DNA of 35,787 nucleotides from Phycisphaerae bacterium (GCA_025924315.1 JAICIO010000056.1:1-35787), one strand, 5' to 3'; positions 8,801 through 19,349 are shown, numbered from the stretch's first letter. The notes: generated by a model from the letters alone, not told the origin. Program-made: numbers and translations.

Positions 8801-8834
8801 AAAAAGCGGCCCGCCGCAAGGGGCGGCGGGCCGC
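8801..8834 (-). terminator. Rho-independent terminator of the RTX-like gene
   Basis: A perfect 12-bp stem (8806-8817 with 8823-8834, GCGGCCCGCCGC) with a five-base loop is followed on the minus strand by TTTTTCTTTCTC. It lies 40 bp beyond the stop of the calcium-binding repeat protein gene. Confidence 0.9.
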
Positions 8835-8873
8835 GAGATCACATGATTGGGAATCGTCAGGTTTTTCACCCGA

Positions 8874-10391
8874 TTATGGCAGGGTGATATTGGTCCCGGC
8901 GCCTCCGCTGAGCGAATCGCCGCCGCCGAGGCCGATCAGGATGTCGTTCCCGTCGCCGCCGAGCAGTGTATTCTTGCCGGCATTGCCGACGAGAACGTCG
9001 TTGCCGACTCCACCATCTTCCGTGAGCGTGATGGCGTTCGAGCTCAACGTATTCGCGGAGATGACGTCGTTGCCGTCCTGTCCGTTGATCGTCAACCGGT
9101 CGGTGGACTCGCCACCGATCACGTCCACTTGCGCGAAAAGGCCTGACACCGAAACGTTACCGAGCGAGCCGGAGACTTGAACGACGTTGTCCTTACTGCT
9201 GCCGTTCACGACGACGTTGTCGATGGCGCCATCGCCAATGCCACTGCTGGCCGGATTATCGAGCAGCAGATCGACCGCTCTCAGATCCGTTCCGGTAAGG
9301 TCGTTGACGGTGATGTTGTCGGCTCCGCCGAGCGCGGCGAACTGCACTTCTTCGACGCCGTTCAGATCCATCGTGATATTGACGAGATCGCGAGTGACCT
9401 TCGCGCGCGTTCCGTTCGCGGAAATATTCACGGTTTCGGCGAGGGGCGTGCTGTTGAACACCATCGCGTCATTGCCCCCTTCGCCTTCGACGACATCGCT
9501 TCCATCGCCGTTGTTCCAGACGAAGGTGTCGTTGCCGTCGCCCATGAACGCGATATCGGCGCCCTTCCCACCGGTGATGAGGTCGTCGCCATCGCCTCCG
9601 ATCAGCGAATCGTTGCCATCACCACCGGTGATTCTGTCGTTGCCCGCGCCGCCATCGATGCTGAGTGAAATGAGCGGCGCAAGACCTGCTCCGCCGGTGA
9701 AGGTGTCGTTGCCTGCGCCCGCGTTGAGCTGCAGGTTTTCGGTCGTGCCGATGTCGAGGAAAAATGGTGCGGGGCTCACTCGATCGAATCGAACGCGCGT
9801 CCCGTTCGCGACGGCGGTGAAGTTTTCGTCAACCGCGCCGCCGTTTACTTCGACGGTATCAATGCCGTCGCCGCCTTCGTTGATGTCGCTTCCTTCGCCG
9901 GGGTTCCAGATCAGCAGGTCGTTACCGCTTTCACCGGAGGCTGAATCGTTTCCGACTCCGCCGAGAAGCGTGTCGTTGTCGCCGCCACCGAAAAGGCTGT
10001 CGTTTCCGCCTTTGCCCAGGAGCGAATCGCTTCCGCTTTCGCCGAAGAGATGATCGTTTCCGGACCCGCCGGTAAGCGTGTCGTTTCCGTTTCCACCGAT
10101 CAAGCTGGCGGCCGGAAGCGCGCCGTTCGTCTCATCCAGGGTAATCGTGTCGTTGCCGTCCTGTCCCAGCACTTTGATCACGGTGGTGTTCGCGATGGTG
10201 GCGGGCCCTCCCGCGATCGCGACGGCTCCGCCGTTCACGAAGATCTTGCCGCCAACGTCGCGGCTCACGGTAATCGTGTTGTTCGCACTGTCGCCGAGCA
10301 CGGTCAGCACATGCGTGCTCGAACTGAAACTCGCGGAGACCGAGAAATACTTACGGGACTCCAATGACTCAAACTGGCTACGCGTATTCAT
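8874..10391 (-). CDS. RTX/hemolysin-type calcium-binding repeat protein
   Basis: The 505-residue, Gly/Asn/Asp-rich protein consists mostly of GGxGNDxL nonapeptide repeats that form calcium-binding parallel beta-rolls in secreted proteins. Clusters lie at about residues 100-170, 235-290 and at the C-terminus (GGDGNDILIGLGGGDSLSGG), separated by beta-rich spacers with TVNISANGTRAKVTRD-like segments. The N-terminus contains LESRKYFS (residues 10-17), resembling the LEPR/LESR-LLS motif seen at the start of many planctomycete extracellular proteins. No classical signal peptide or enzymatic domain is visible. I start it at the ATG at 10391; the open frame continues to 10865 but that part is antisense to the regulator gene. 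It has its own terminator and is divergent from the regulator. Confidence 0.88.
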   Translation of the reverse strand: MNTRSQFESLESRKYFSVSASFSSSTHVLTVLGDSANNTITVSRDVGGKIFVNGGAVAIAGGPATIANTTVIKVLGQDGNDTITLDETNGALPAASLIGGNGNDTLTGGSGNDHLFGESGSDSLLGKGGNDSLFGGGDNDTLLGGVGNDSASGESGNDLLIWNPGEGSDINEGGDGIDTVEVNGGAVDENFTAVANGTRVRFDRVSPAPFFLDIGTTENLQLNAGAGNDTFTGGAGLAPLISLSIDGGAGNDRITGGDGNDSLIGGDGDDLITGGKGADIAFMGDGNDTFVWNNGDGSDVVEGEGGNDAMVFNSTPLAETVNISANGTRAKVTRDLVNITMDLNGVEEVQFAALGGADNITVNDLTGTDLRAVDLLLDNPASSGIGDGAIDNVVVNGSSKDNVVQVSGSLGNVSVSGLFAQVDVIGGESTDRLTINGQDGNDVISANTLSSNAITLTEDGGVGNDVLVGNAGKNTLLGGDGNDILIGLGGGDSLSGGAGTNITLP

Positions 10392-10577
10392 GGTCTTATT
10401 GGTGTCCTTCGCACCGGTGTGGACCACTTTCACAACCTGATCCCCGCCCGACATCGAGCGGATGACCAAGCGTGACGAGGACCGGTAAGAACCCCTTGGC
10501 GGGCCGGTCATAATGCTGACGTAAATTTGCGGTAAGATGGAAATCAGCGTTTGTCGGGCTAATGGAAGTGCACACGC
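10392..10577. promoter_or_regulatory. Divergent control region of the RTX-like gene and the winged-helix regulator
   Basis: This 186-bp region separates two divergent start codons and must hold both promoters. It contains an imperfect palindrome GACCGG...CCGGTC at about 10480-10510. I cannot assign promoter hexamers with confidence. The neighbouring gene encodes a DNA-binding protein, so control from this region is plausible. Confidence 0.4.
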
Positions 10578-13160
10578 ATGGACGGGACAACCCCTACGCA
10601 ATTCGCCTTCGGCGCTTTCCAGCTGGATTCTGGAAACGCGCGTCTGTCCCGCGGCAATGAGACGATCCCCCTCACGCCGAAGGCTTTCGACGCATTGCGA
10701 TATCTCGCGGGACACCCCGATCAGCTGGTGACCAAGGATGAGCTTCTGAAAGCTGTCTGGCCGGACGTAATCGTCGGTGATGCTTCGGTAAAGGTGTGCA
10801 TCCGCGAAATTCGCAAGGCGCTGGACGACGACGCGCAACAGCCGAAGTACATCGAGACCGTGCATCGCCGCGGATATCGATTCATCGCTAAGACGGGCGC
10901 GCCACTACCGAGTCTGAAGGAGGAGAGCGCGGCGATTCTGGTGGGGCGCGATGAGGAACTGGATTGGCTGCTGGAGCGCTTCGCGAAGGCGGCGAACGGC
11001 GCGCGGCAGACGGTGTTTGTTACCGGTCGGCCCGGGTCAGGCAAGACGGCGCTCATCGATGCGCTGCAGAGCCGCGTAAAGCCAAATGCGACCAGCGCTG
11101 TGGGGCACTGTTTCGAGCAGTTTGGAACGAGCGAACCGTATCTGCCGGTTTGGGAGGCGCTCGAACAGCTGAATTCGGCGCCCGCGCGCAGTAAGCAGGA
11201 ATCTTCGATGGCGCCGGTCCTCGGATCTTCGTCGCGACTATTGCGCGACGTCACCGAGCGCGTGGAGCGTGCCGCGAACGATCGCGCGGTGTTGCTCGTG
11301 CTCGAGGATCTGCAATGGGCGGATTATTCGACGCTCGACGTGATTTCGTCGCTGGCGCGGCGGCGCACGACCGCGAGGCTGATGCTCGTCTGCACGTATC
11401 GTCACGACGAAGTGCTCGACGCAGCGCATCCGCTGCGGGTGATGACGCGCGAGCTGCTCGACCGACGGCTTGCCGAGGCGCGGCCGCTCATCGCGCTGAG
11501 CGAATCGGCGGTCGCGCAGTTTGTGGCTCAGCGCGGGGCGCAAGCGGCTCCCGCGAAGGTCATCGCGGCACTGCATCAACGCACGGGTGGGCATCCGCTG
11601 TTTCTTGTGCAGATTGTCGACGAGCTCATCGGCCAGGGGTTGCTTGCGAGTTCTGAGGTATCTGCGCAGGCGCTGGAGCGGCTCAAGACGCTGGTGCCGG
11701 CGAGCTTGATGGACATGATCGGCGCGCAGATCGAAGCGCTCGAGCCAGAGCAGCGGGAAATGCTGGAGCGCGGCGCGGTAGCCGGCGTGGAATTCTCGGC
11801 CGCGGCGATTGTTGACGCGGGCGACCGCGATGCGATTCTCGCGGCTGAGCGGGTGTGCGAAGAACTTTTACGCCGGCACCGGTTTCTCGAAGCGCGCGGG
11901 ACGGTGGAGTGGCCCAACGGCACGGTCGCCAGTGGATACCGCTTCGTGCACGAGTTGTATCACCACGTCGTGCTGGCACGGATTCCCGCCGCCCGGCGCG
12001 TGCATCTACATCAGGCGATTGGCCAGCGGTTGGAGAATGCATGGGGCGATCGCGCCGGCGAAAAGGCGGCGGAGCTGGCGGTGCATTTCGAGCAGGCCCG
12101 GGACTGGCCGCGCGCGGTGCAGCATCTGCGACGAGCGGCCGAGTCGGCATCGAAGCAGTATGCCCATCGTGAAGCGATCGATTATTTGCGTCGTGCAATC
12201 ACCGCGCTCGAGCGTCTCTCCGACGAGGAGCGTCGCGAGCACGAGCTTCCACTGCTGATGTCCCTTGCGGTGAATTTGCAGGTGACGAAGGGTTACGCGG
12301 CGCCGGAAGTCGCGGATCTGCACGAGCGCGCGTACGCCTTGAGCCATGCGTCCGGCGTGCGACGCGACATTCGCGTGCTCTATCCCGTGCTGTGGGGCAT
12401 GTGGGTGTATCACAAGGTGCGATCCGATTTGCCGCTGGCGCAGGAAATCGCGAACGAACTGCTCTCGCTCGCGGATCAGGAGAATGACGATGGGCTGCGC
12501 CTCCAGGCGATGCAGGCACTGGCGGTGACGGCGCTGTGCCAGGGCAGGTTCGCGGAAACGATCGCACAAGCCGAACGGGCGAGGAAACTCTACGATGCGA
12601 AAAAACACGGCTCAAACGTGCGCGCGTTTGGCCAGGATCCTGGCGTCGCGACCCTTGCATTCGGCGCTCTTGCATTGTGTTTGACCGGAGAAGCCGATCG
12701 AGCGATCGAGATGAGCGGCGAAGCAATCGGCCTGGCGCGGGAGTTGCATCAACCGTCGTCGCTCGCACTCGCCTTGCAGTTCGCTGCGATGATGCATCAA
12801 TGCCGCGGCGATGCGCGCGAGGCGGAAACGGCGGCGGGCGAGGCCATGGAGCTTTCGACGAACGAAGGCTATTCGTTCTGGCGCGCCGGCAGCATGATCG
12901 TTTGCGGATGGGCGCGGGCAGCGCAATCTCGCGACGAGTCGGCGGTGCGAGAGATTCGTGACGGACTCAAAGCGTGGCTCGCGACAGGCAGCCGCACGTA
13001 TCACGAGTATTTCCTCGGCTTGCTTGCCGATGCGTTATTGCATCTCGGTCGTGAAGACGAAGCGAAGCGCGTCGTCGATGAAGCGCTTATAGCTGTTGAG
13101 GAAACGGGCGAGCGGCTCTTCGAACCGCAGTTGCGGGAACTTGAAAACAGGCTGAGATAG
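10578..13160 (+). CDS. Winged-helix / AAA ATPase / TPR transcriptional regulator
   Basis: The 860-residue protein joins three modules. Residues 8-104 are an OmpR/CadC-type winged helix, ending with the typical YIETVHRRGYRFIA. Residues about 120-480 are an AAA_16 ATPase with Walker A GRPGSGKT (150-157) and Walker B LLVLEDLQWAD (239-249). The remaining C-terminal half is alpha-helical TPR-like repeats (for example LAVHFEQARDWPRAVQHLRR). There is no receiver domain, so an unknown ligand or protein sensed by the TPR part presumably drives ATP-dependent activation. The ATG at 10578 follows GGAAG by about ten bases. It is transcribed divergently from the RTX-like gene, a possible target. Confidence 0.88.
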   Translation: MDGTTPTQFAFGAFQLDSGNARLSRGNETIPLTPKAFDALRYLAGHPDQLVTKDELLKAVWPDVIVGDASVKVCIREIRKALDDDAQQPKYIETVHRRGYRFIAKTGAPLPSLKEESAAILVGRDEELDWLLERFAKAANGARQTVFVTGRPGSGKTALIDALQSRVKPNATSAVGHCFEQFGTSEPYLPVWEALEQLNSAPARSKQESSMAPVLGSSSRLLRDVTERVERAANDRAVLLVLEDLQWADYSTLDVISSLARRRTTARLMLVCTYRHDEVLDAAHPLRVMTRELLDRRLAEARPLIALSESAVAQFVAQRGAQAAPAKVIAALHQRTGGHPLFLVQIVDELIGQGLLASSEVSAQALERLKTLVPASLMDMIGAQIEALEPEQREMLERGAVAGVEFSAAAIVDAGDRDAILAAERVCEELLRRHRFLEARGTVEWPNGTVASGYRFVHELYHHVVLARIPAARRVHLHQAIGQRLENAWGDRAGEKAAELAVHFEQARDWPRAVQHLRRAAESASKQYAHREAIDYLRRAITALERLSDEERREHELPLLMSLAVNLQVTKGYAAPEVADLHERAYALSHASGVRRDIRVLYPVLWGMWVYHKVRSDLPLAQEIANELLSLADQENDDGLRLQAMQALAVTALCQGRFAETIAQAERARKLYDAKKHGSNVRAFGQDPGVATLAFGALALCLTGEADRAIEMSGEAIGLARELHQPSSLALALQFAAMMHQCRGDAREAETAAGEAMELSTNEGYSFWRAGSMIVCGWARAAQSRDESAVREIRDGLKAWLATGSRTYHEYFLGLLADALLHLGREDEAKRVVDEALIAVEETGERLFEPQLRELENRLR

Positions 13161-13168
13161 CTCTCACG

Positions 13169-13195
13169 GCCGCCCGGAGCGAAGCGCCGGGCGGC
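13169..13195. terminator. Hairpin between convergent genes (weak bidirectional terminator)
   Basis: A perfect nine-base-pair stem GCCGCCCGG/CCGGGCGGC with a nine-base loop lies between the ends of the regulator gene and livF. No T-tract follows on either strand, so intrinsic termination would be weak. Confidence 0.45.
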
Positions 13196-13201
13196 ATGCC
13201 A

Positions 13202-13972
13202 CTATCCGCCGAGATACGCTTTCTTCACATCCGGATCTTCGAGCAACCTCGCCGCGGTGTCAGTCTTGATGACGTGACCCGTCTGCAGCACGTACGCGCG
13301 ATGGGCGATTGTGAGCGCCATGTGCGCGTTCTGCTCGACGAGGAACACGGTCGTCCCCTCCGCGTTGATCTCGCGGATGATCTGGAAGATTTTTCTCACG
13401 ATCAGCGGAGCGAGGCCAAGCGAGGGCTCATCGAGAAGCAGAAGCTGTGGTTTCGCCATCAGGGCGCGACCGATCGCGAGCATTTGCTGCTCGCCGCCGC
13501 TGAGGGTGCCGGCCATTTGCGTTTGCCGCTCGGCCAATACGGGAAATAGTCGATAGCACCGCTCGATATCCCACCGCAGCTGGTCCTTATTCGTCTGCTG
13601 GTATCCGCCAAGCAAAAGATTTTCGCGCACAGTGAGGTTGGCGAAGACTTGTCGGCCTTCGGGGACGTGTGAGATGCCCATTCGAACAATCTGATGCGGG
13701 GACCGCTCGTGAAGTGGGACAATTGGGTCGGTCAATCCTCTGGCCGCTAACTTCGGGTTGTCAGGAATGGGCCAGTAAATTCCGCCGGCGCTAGGACGCA
13801 ACAGGCCGCTGATGGTTCGAAGAAGCGTCGTTTTGCCAGCGCCGTTCGAACCAATGAGCGTGACGATCTCGCCACGGTTGATCTCGAGTGTGACGTCGTG
13901 CAGCGCCTTAATCGCGCCGTATTGCACGGCGAGATTCTGCACGTTCAGAAGGGTTTGTGGTTCGCTCGACAC
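13202..13972 (-). CDS. livF: Branched-chain amino-acid ABC transporter ATPase LivF
   Basis: The 256-residue protein is the second ATPase of a LIV-type importer. Walker A is GSNGAGKTT (41-49), the signature is LSGGEQQMLAIGRAL, Walker B is LLLLDEPSLGLAP, and the LivF-specific GRQVFANLTVRENL and FLVEQNA segments are present. It is about 20 residues longer than usual because of an insertion after the first strands (from IYWPIPDNPKLAARG onward). Translation starts at a GTG (13970-13972), only two bases after the livG stop, so it is the last gene of the coupled liv operon. Confidence 0.95.
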   Translation of the reverse strand: MSSEPQTLLNVQNLAVQYGAIKALHDVTLEINRGEIVTLIGSNGAGKTTLLRTISGLLRPSAGGIYWPIPDNPKLAARGLTDPIVPLHERSPHQIVRMGISHVPEGRQVFANLTVRENLLLGGYQQTNKDQLRWDIERCYRLFPVLAERQTQMAGTLSGGEQQMLAIGRALMAKPQLLLLDEPSLGLAPLIVRKIFQIIREINAEGTTVFLVEQNAHMALTIAHRAYVLQTGHVIKTDTAARLLEDPDVKKAYLGG

Positions 13973-13974
13973 GG

Positions 13975-14759
<785 letters not shown>

Positions 14760-14763
<4 letters not shown>

Positions 14764-16058
14764 GACACAGCCCTCCGCCAACCGAATCGCCGAAGAATGA
14801 TCGGGAAGTAATCCCAGATCTCGCGGATGCCGAAGAGTCCCTGCGGACGCACGATCATGATGACGATGAGCGTGAGGGAATAAAGGATCATTCGGTAATC
14901 TGACAGGTTGATGCCGATCTTTCGTGCGGCCCAACGCATCGCTTCCCATCCGACGCAGAGCGACGCCAGCACAATTAACGGACCGAGGCGCCGCGGGGCG
15001 AGCAGCCAGATCAGCGCCGCGATGATGATTGCGATGACGAGTCCCCACGGCCAGATGCTCGGCGGATCACGCAGAAGTTCGGGGAGCAGTGTCAGCAGCA
15101 CCGCCGCGAGCGCGGCGCCGGACACGGAACCAAGTCCGCCGAGAACGACCATGATCACGATGTCGAACGATTTGAGAAACGCGAGATCGCCGGAATTGAT
15201 CGAACCGATCTGCATCCCGTACAGCGCGCCGGCGACGCCCGCGAAGAACGCGCCGAACATGAATGCACGAACTTTGTATCGCGTGATGTTCACGCCCATC
15301 GCCTGCGCGGCGATTTCGTCTTCGCGCACCGAGAGCAATGCGCGGCCGTAGCTCGATCGTTTAAGCCGAATCGTTGCTGCGAGGGTGATGATGACGACGA
15401 GCCATACCCAGAAGACCGTCGCGTAAGTTGGAATACCGATGAAGCCGAGCGCGCCGCCGAGGTGATTGAACAACTTTAAGGTTCCCGTCGCGTGCACTGC
15501 ATCGGCGTCGCCGGCATAGAACTGTTCCTGCGTTCCCTGCAGCACGACGCGTACGATTTCGCCGAAGCCGAGCGTGACGATCGCAAGGTAGTCGCCGCGC
15601 AAACGGAGCGACGGCAGGCCGACGACCCAGCCGATGAGCATTGCGAAAATCCCGCCGAGAAGGCACGCGCCGAGGAAAAGCAAATCGCCTGAGCCGATGA
15701 GCGGGCCGTGGAATGCGCCGATGCCCGTCCAGCTGAGCAGTCCGCCATGAAAATCGACGTTGTTCCAGATTCGGAACGAGCCGTAATAAACAATCGCGGC
15801 GGCGAGATATCCGCCGACCGACATGAACCCGGCGTGACCGATCGAAAACTGCCCCGCGAAACCGTTCACCACCGTCAGCGAAACCGCGAGGATGATGTTG
15901 ATTCCCGCGAAGAGAAGCAGGTTGCTTTGGTATTCACCAATGTACGGGCGAACGAAGAAGTGCAGGATCGCAGCGATGACGATCGCAAGAGCGAGAGGCC
16001 ACGTCGCGCGAATGGGTGTGAGCCAGAAGGGCGAGGATCGGTCGGCAGAGTCCGGCAT
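14760..16058 (-). CDS. livM: Branched-chain amino-acid ABC transporter permease LivM
   Basis: The 432-residue inner-membrane protein has about ten hydrophobic segments and the LivM core VNGFAGQFSIGHAGFMSVGGY, LPSLRLRGDYLAIVTLGFGEI and the coupling-loop region YGRALLSVREDEIAAQAMGVN. The C-terminal tail after the VVLGGLGSVSGAALAA segment is extended by additional helices compared with shorter LivM proteins. The start ATG at 16058 shares one base with the livH stop (TGATG); a GTG three bases earlier is possible. It pairs with LivH to form the transport channel. Confidence 0.95.
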
Positions 16059-17014
16059 CACACCTTCTCCACCGCGCCCGTGCCGAGGATTCCCTGCGGG
16101 CGGACGAGCAGCACGAGAATGAGCAGGACGAAGACGTAGACGTCGCGGTAGTTGCTCGAGAGATACGCGACACCGAAGAATTCGATCAGGCCGATGACGA
16201 TTCCGCCGAGCATTGCCCCGCGAACGTTTCCGATTCCACCGACGACGGCGGCGACGAATGCTTTGAGCCCGAGCAGAACCCAGACCGAGTCGGCGGTCTG
16301 CTTCAGCTGCGTGTACTTCATCGAGTAGAGAAACCCCGCCGCCGCTGCAAGGGCGGAGCCGATCACGAATGTGATCGAAATGATGCGATCGACGTTGATC
16401 CCCATGAGCGCCGCGGTGCGCACGTTGTACGACACCGCGCGCATCGCCATGCCGATCTTGGTGCGGTAAATCAGCCACTGCATGGCGATCATGAGCACGA
16501 TCGCGGTGCTCAGCACGACCAGATCGACCAGCCGAAACTGCACATCATGAAAAGTGGCCAGCACGCGATCGGGGAGCAGCTGCGGCATCGCTTTCGGGTA
16601 CGGACCGAACGGCACCGGCAGGGCCTTGCCGTTGTGCAGAAATTGAAGCTGGCCAGCGTTTTCGAGAAGCAGCGATACGCCAATGGCGGTGATGAGCACA
16701 TTCAATCGGGGCGCGCTGCGCAGCGGACGATAGGCGAAGCGTTCGATGAGATATCCCACGACCCCGCAAATGATCATGGCGCTTATGAGCACCGCGACGC
16801 CGACGTACCACGCGGGCGCGACTTCGGAAGTCGCGGAAAGTCCGAACATCATCGCGACGGCGAGAGAGGACCATGCGCCGAGGGCGAAGACGTCGCTGTG
16901 CGCGAAATTGATGAATTGCAGAATCCCATAGACGAGCGTGTAGCCGAGCGCGATGAGCGCATACAGGCTTCCCACCGCGATGCCGTCCATGAGCGTTTGG
17001 ATGAATTGGGTCAT
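16058..17014 (-). CDS. livH: Branched-chain amino-acid ABC transporter permease LivH
   Basis: The 318-residue inner-membrane protein shows the LivH N-terminus QTLMDGIAVGSLYALIALGYTLVYGILQFINFAHSD in two parts, with the INFAHSD motif, eight or so transmembrane helices and the KAFVAAVVGGIGNVRGAMLGG segment near the C-terminus. Motif IYRTKIGMAMRAVSYN is the coupling helix that contacts the ATPases. It is the second gene of the liv operon, 77 bp after livK, and its stop overlaps the livM start. Confidence 0.96.
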   Translation of the reverse strand: MTQFIQTLMDGIAVGSLYALIALGYTLVYGILQFINFAHSDVFALGAWSSLAVAMMFGLSATSEVAPAWYVGVAVLISAMIICGVVGYLIERFAYRPLRSAPRLNVLITAIGVSLLLENAGQLQFLHNGKALPVPFGPYPKAMPQLLPDRVLATFHDVQFRLVDLVVLSTAIVLMIAMQWLIYRTKIGMAMRAVSYNVRTAALMGINVDRIISITFVIGSALAAAAGFLYSMKYTQLKQTADSVWVLLGLKAFVAAVVGGIGNVRGAMLGGIVIGLIEFFGVAYLSSNYRDVYVFVLLILVLLVRPQGILGTGAVEKV

Positions 17015-17091
17015 TGCGAATTATGAATGCAGAATGCAGAAGGATGAAGTTTGGGTTCTGAATTCATCATTCATAAATCATCATTATTGAC
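17015..17091. repeat. AT-rich imperfect inverted repeat between livK and livH
   Basis: In contrast to its GC-rich surroundings, this gap is built from GAATGCA/ATTCAT-type words: GAATTATGAATGCAGAATG on the left and ATTCATCATTCATAAATC on the right, facing each other. It could be a small relic insertion or an mRNA structure setting the livK to livH expression ratio. Confidence 0.4.
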
Positions 17092-18267
17092 TTACTTCGG
17101 CGGTTCGACAGTTGCGAAGTACGAGAACGAGCCGCCCTGGACTTTCTGAATCACGGCGAGTTTCCTGGCGTTTCGTTTTTCGTCGATGGTGATGTTGCCG
17201 GTCACGCCTTTGAAGTCTTTCGTGGAGTTGATGGCGGCGGCGAGGTCTTTGCCGTCGAGCGATTTCGCGCGGGTCATCGCGTCGAAGAGCAGGTTCGCGG
17301 CGTCGTAGCCGAGGGCGGCCATGCTGTCGGGCGTGCGGCCATATGCGGCCTGATAGCGCTTGAGGAACTCCTGCACCTCCGGCCGCGGATCTTCGTGTGC
17401 GTAGTGATCGGAGAAGAAGCAACCATCGAGCGCATCGCCGGCGTTTTTCAGTTCCTCCGAAACCCAACCGTCGCCGCCAATGAGCGGAACCTTGATCCCG
17501 AGCTTGCGCGCCTGCCGGGCGACGTTGACGACGTCGGTGTAGTAACCCGGGACGTAGATGAAGTCGGGGTTTCCGCCACGAATCGCGGTCAGCTGTGCGG
17601 AGAAATCATTGTCGCCTTTGCTGTATGCCTGTTCCGTCGTAACCGTCCCGCCCATCTGCTTGAACGCCTTGATGAAGTCGTTCTTCAGGCCCGTCGAGTA
17701 TGCCTGCGAGCGGTCGTACAGCACCCCTGCGGTCTTCATTCCGCGATCGTAGGCGAACTTTGCGCCGACGTAGCCCTGGAACGGATCGATGAAGCAGACG
17801 CGCGAGATCATGTCGCCGATTTCGGTCACCTGCGGGTTGGTGGATGAAGGCGAGATCATCGGCACGCCGTTGCGTTGGGCAACCTGTCCGCCAGCGATTG
17901 AGAGGCTCGACGCGACTTCACCGATCACCGCGACGACGTGGTCCTGCTGGATGAGGCGCGTGACCGCGGTCACGACTTCCTGCTGCTTGCCCTGGTCGTC
18001 GTAGCTGATGAGCTTGATTTTTCGGCCGTTGACTCCACCGGCGGTGTTGCGCTCCTTCACCGCAAGCTTCACGCCGTTGTCGGTGGAGATGCCGAAGGTC
18101 GCTTCGCTGCCGGTCATCGAGCCGTATTCGCCGACGACGATGTCGCCGGTGGTCGATGCGGCGCCGGCTCCGGCGCTGCTTGCCGTGCTGCCGCTCTCAT
18201 TCTTATTGCAACTGAAACCGACGAGAAGAAATGTGGCAATCAGGACGGCGGCGATCTTGCTTTGCAT
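17092..18267 (-). CDS. livK: Branched-chain amino-acid ABC transporter substrate-binding protein
   Basis: The 391-residue periplasmic binding protein of type 1 fold (Peripla_BP_6) is the first gene of the liv operon. The N-terminus MQSKIAAVLIATFLLVGFSC is a signal peptide with Cys20 as the likely lipidation site, followed by a Ser/Gly/Ala linker; the lipobox is imperfect (Gly at -3). Family stretches include IVVGEYGSMTGSEATFG, LISYDDQGKQQEVVTAV and VAVIGEVASSLSIAGG, with GYDAANLLFDAM near the end. The ATG at 18267 follows GGAG. Ligand is inferred to be a branched-chain or related amino acid from the operon. Confidence 0.94.
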   Translation of the reverse strand: MQSKIAAVLIATFLLVGFSCNKNESGSTASSAGAGAASTTGDIVVGEYGSMTGSEATFGISTDNGVKLAVKERNTAGGVNGRKIKLISYDDQGKQQEVVTAVTRLIQQDHVVAVIGEVASSLSIAGGQVAQRNGVPMISPSSTNPQVTEIGDMISRVCFIDPFQGYVGAKFAYDRGMKTAGVLYDRSQAYSTGLKNDFIKAFKQMGGTVTTEQAYSKGDNDFSAQLTAIRGGNPDFIYVPGYYTDVVNVARQARKLGIKVPLIGGDGWVSEELKNAGDALDGCFFSDHYAHEDPRPEVQEFLKRYQAAYGRTPDSMAALGYDAANLLFDAMTRAKSLDGKDLAAAINSTKDFKGVTGNITIDEKRNARKLAVIQKVQGGSFSYFATVEPPK

Positions 18268-18385
18268 CCGTTTTTCTCCGTGGAATTGCGTCCCGCGCAA
18301 GTTTTAGCCGTACGCGCGCCAACGTGCAAGAAAGGTGACATTCCATTCGCAGGCCGTTACATTTCGCGCCTTGCGAAGGAGATGC

Positions 18386-19336
18386 ATGCGATACGTTGCG
18401 CAGATAGCCGGTGCGGCCGCGGTGATGCTTCCGATGTTCGTGTCGGCGCAAGCGCCGACGACGAAACCGAGCGCCGATTCTCAATCGTCGTTCTTCGATC
18501 ACCCGCTCAAGCTCGCGATGGAACCGGACGCGGAGAGCGTCTACGCGCCGCCGACGCCGCCCACCGAGGAAGAGGGCATCAACCAGGGCGCCGTCAACCT
18601 CGACTTCACCGTGCGGTACATGACCGACTATGTGTACCGCGGGGTTGATTACGGCGAGCACATTCCCGGCACGACCTTCGGGGGCGGACACGAAGATGCG
18701 CCCAATCTGCAATTCGACGGAAAGCTCTCGTTCGATCTGGGGAAATTGCCGCATCCATACGTCGGAGTTTTCGTAAACGTCTACGACTCCGACCCAATCT
18801 CACGCTTTCAGACCGTGCGGCCGTTCTTCGGACTGGAATGGAACCTGCGTCCGCTGACCTTCGACGTGGGACATCAGAACTATATTTATCCGGAGCGCGA
18901 CGATCAGAGCACCGCGGAAGTGTACGGCAAGATCACGCTGGACGATTCCTGGGTATTGCGGACGGAGCAGCCGATTCTCTCGCCGTATGTTTACGGCGCG
19001 TACGATTACGACGTGAACAACGGCTGGTATCTCGAAGCGGGCGTGTCTCACGATTTCGCGCTCGAAGACACCGGCATCGTCGTGACCGCCGTCGCGGACG
19101 TCGCGTACGTCAGCGGAAATCAGTTCTTCCTCCGCGAAGGAACAAACGACACCGGCTTTCAGCACTATGACGTCGGCCTGATCGGCCGCTATTCGCTCAA
19201 CACGCTCTTCAATATCCCCAAGCGCTACGGCGACTTTTCGCTGGAAGGCTACATCTATTACACCGACAACCTCGCGCACCAATTGCGCGCGGACACACAG
19301 ATCTGGGGCGGGATGGGGATACGGTTTCAGTACTGA
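18386..19336 (+). CDS. TorF-like outer-membrane beta-barrel protein
   Basis: The 316-residue protein starts with a signal peptide (MRYVAQIAGAAAVMLPMFVSAQA) and then has alternating hydrophobic/polar strands typical of a beta-barrel. The first strand region VNLDFTVRYMTDYVYRGVDYG resembles the TorF putative porin family, and the last residues MGIRFQY end in an aromatic residue as outer-membrane barrels do. A Pro/Glu-rich linker (PPTPPTEEE) precedes the barrel. Start chosen at the ATG at 18386 because GAAGGAG lies directly upstream; the open frame reaches back to 18335. It is divergent from the liv operon, with a 118-bp gap. Substrate unknown. Confidence 0.8.
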   Translation: MRYVAQIAGAAAVMLPMFVSAQAPTTKPSADSQSSFFDHPLKLAMEPDAESVYAPPTPPTEEEGINQGAVNLDFTVRYMTDYVYRGVDYGEHIPGTTFGGGHEDAPNLQFDGKLSFDLGKLPHPYVGVFVNVYDSDPISRFQTVRPFFGLEWNLRPLTFDVGHQNYIYPERDDQSTAEVYGKITLDDSWVLRTEQPILSPYVYGAYDYDVNNGWYLEAGVSHDFALEDTGIVVTAVADVAYVSGNQFFLREGTNDTGFQHYDVGLIGRYSLNTLFNIPKRYGDFSLEGYIYYTDNLAHQLRADTQIWGGMGIRFQY

Positions 19337-19349
19337 GAACTGTTGATTA

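Noticed and set aside
8880-10300. Periodic DNA repeats suggesting a CRISPR or minisatellite
   Set aside because: The periodicity follows the GGxGNDxL protein repeats in frame; there are no identical repeats with unique spacers.
10392-10865. N-terminal extension of the RTX-like protein
   Set aside because: It would be antisense to the conserved winged-helix domain of the regulator, and the LESRKYFS motif sits right after the ATG at 10391.
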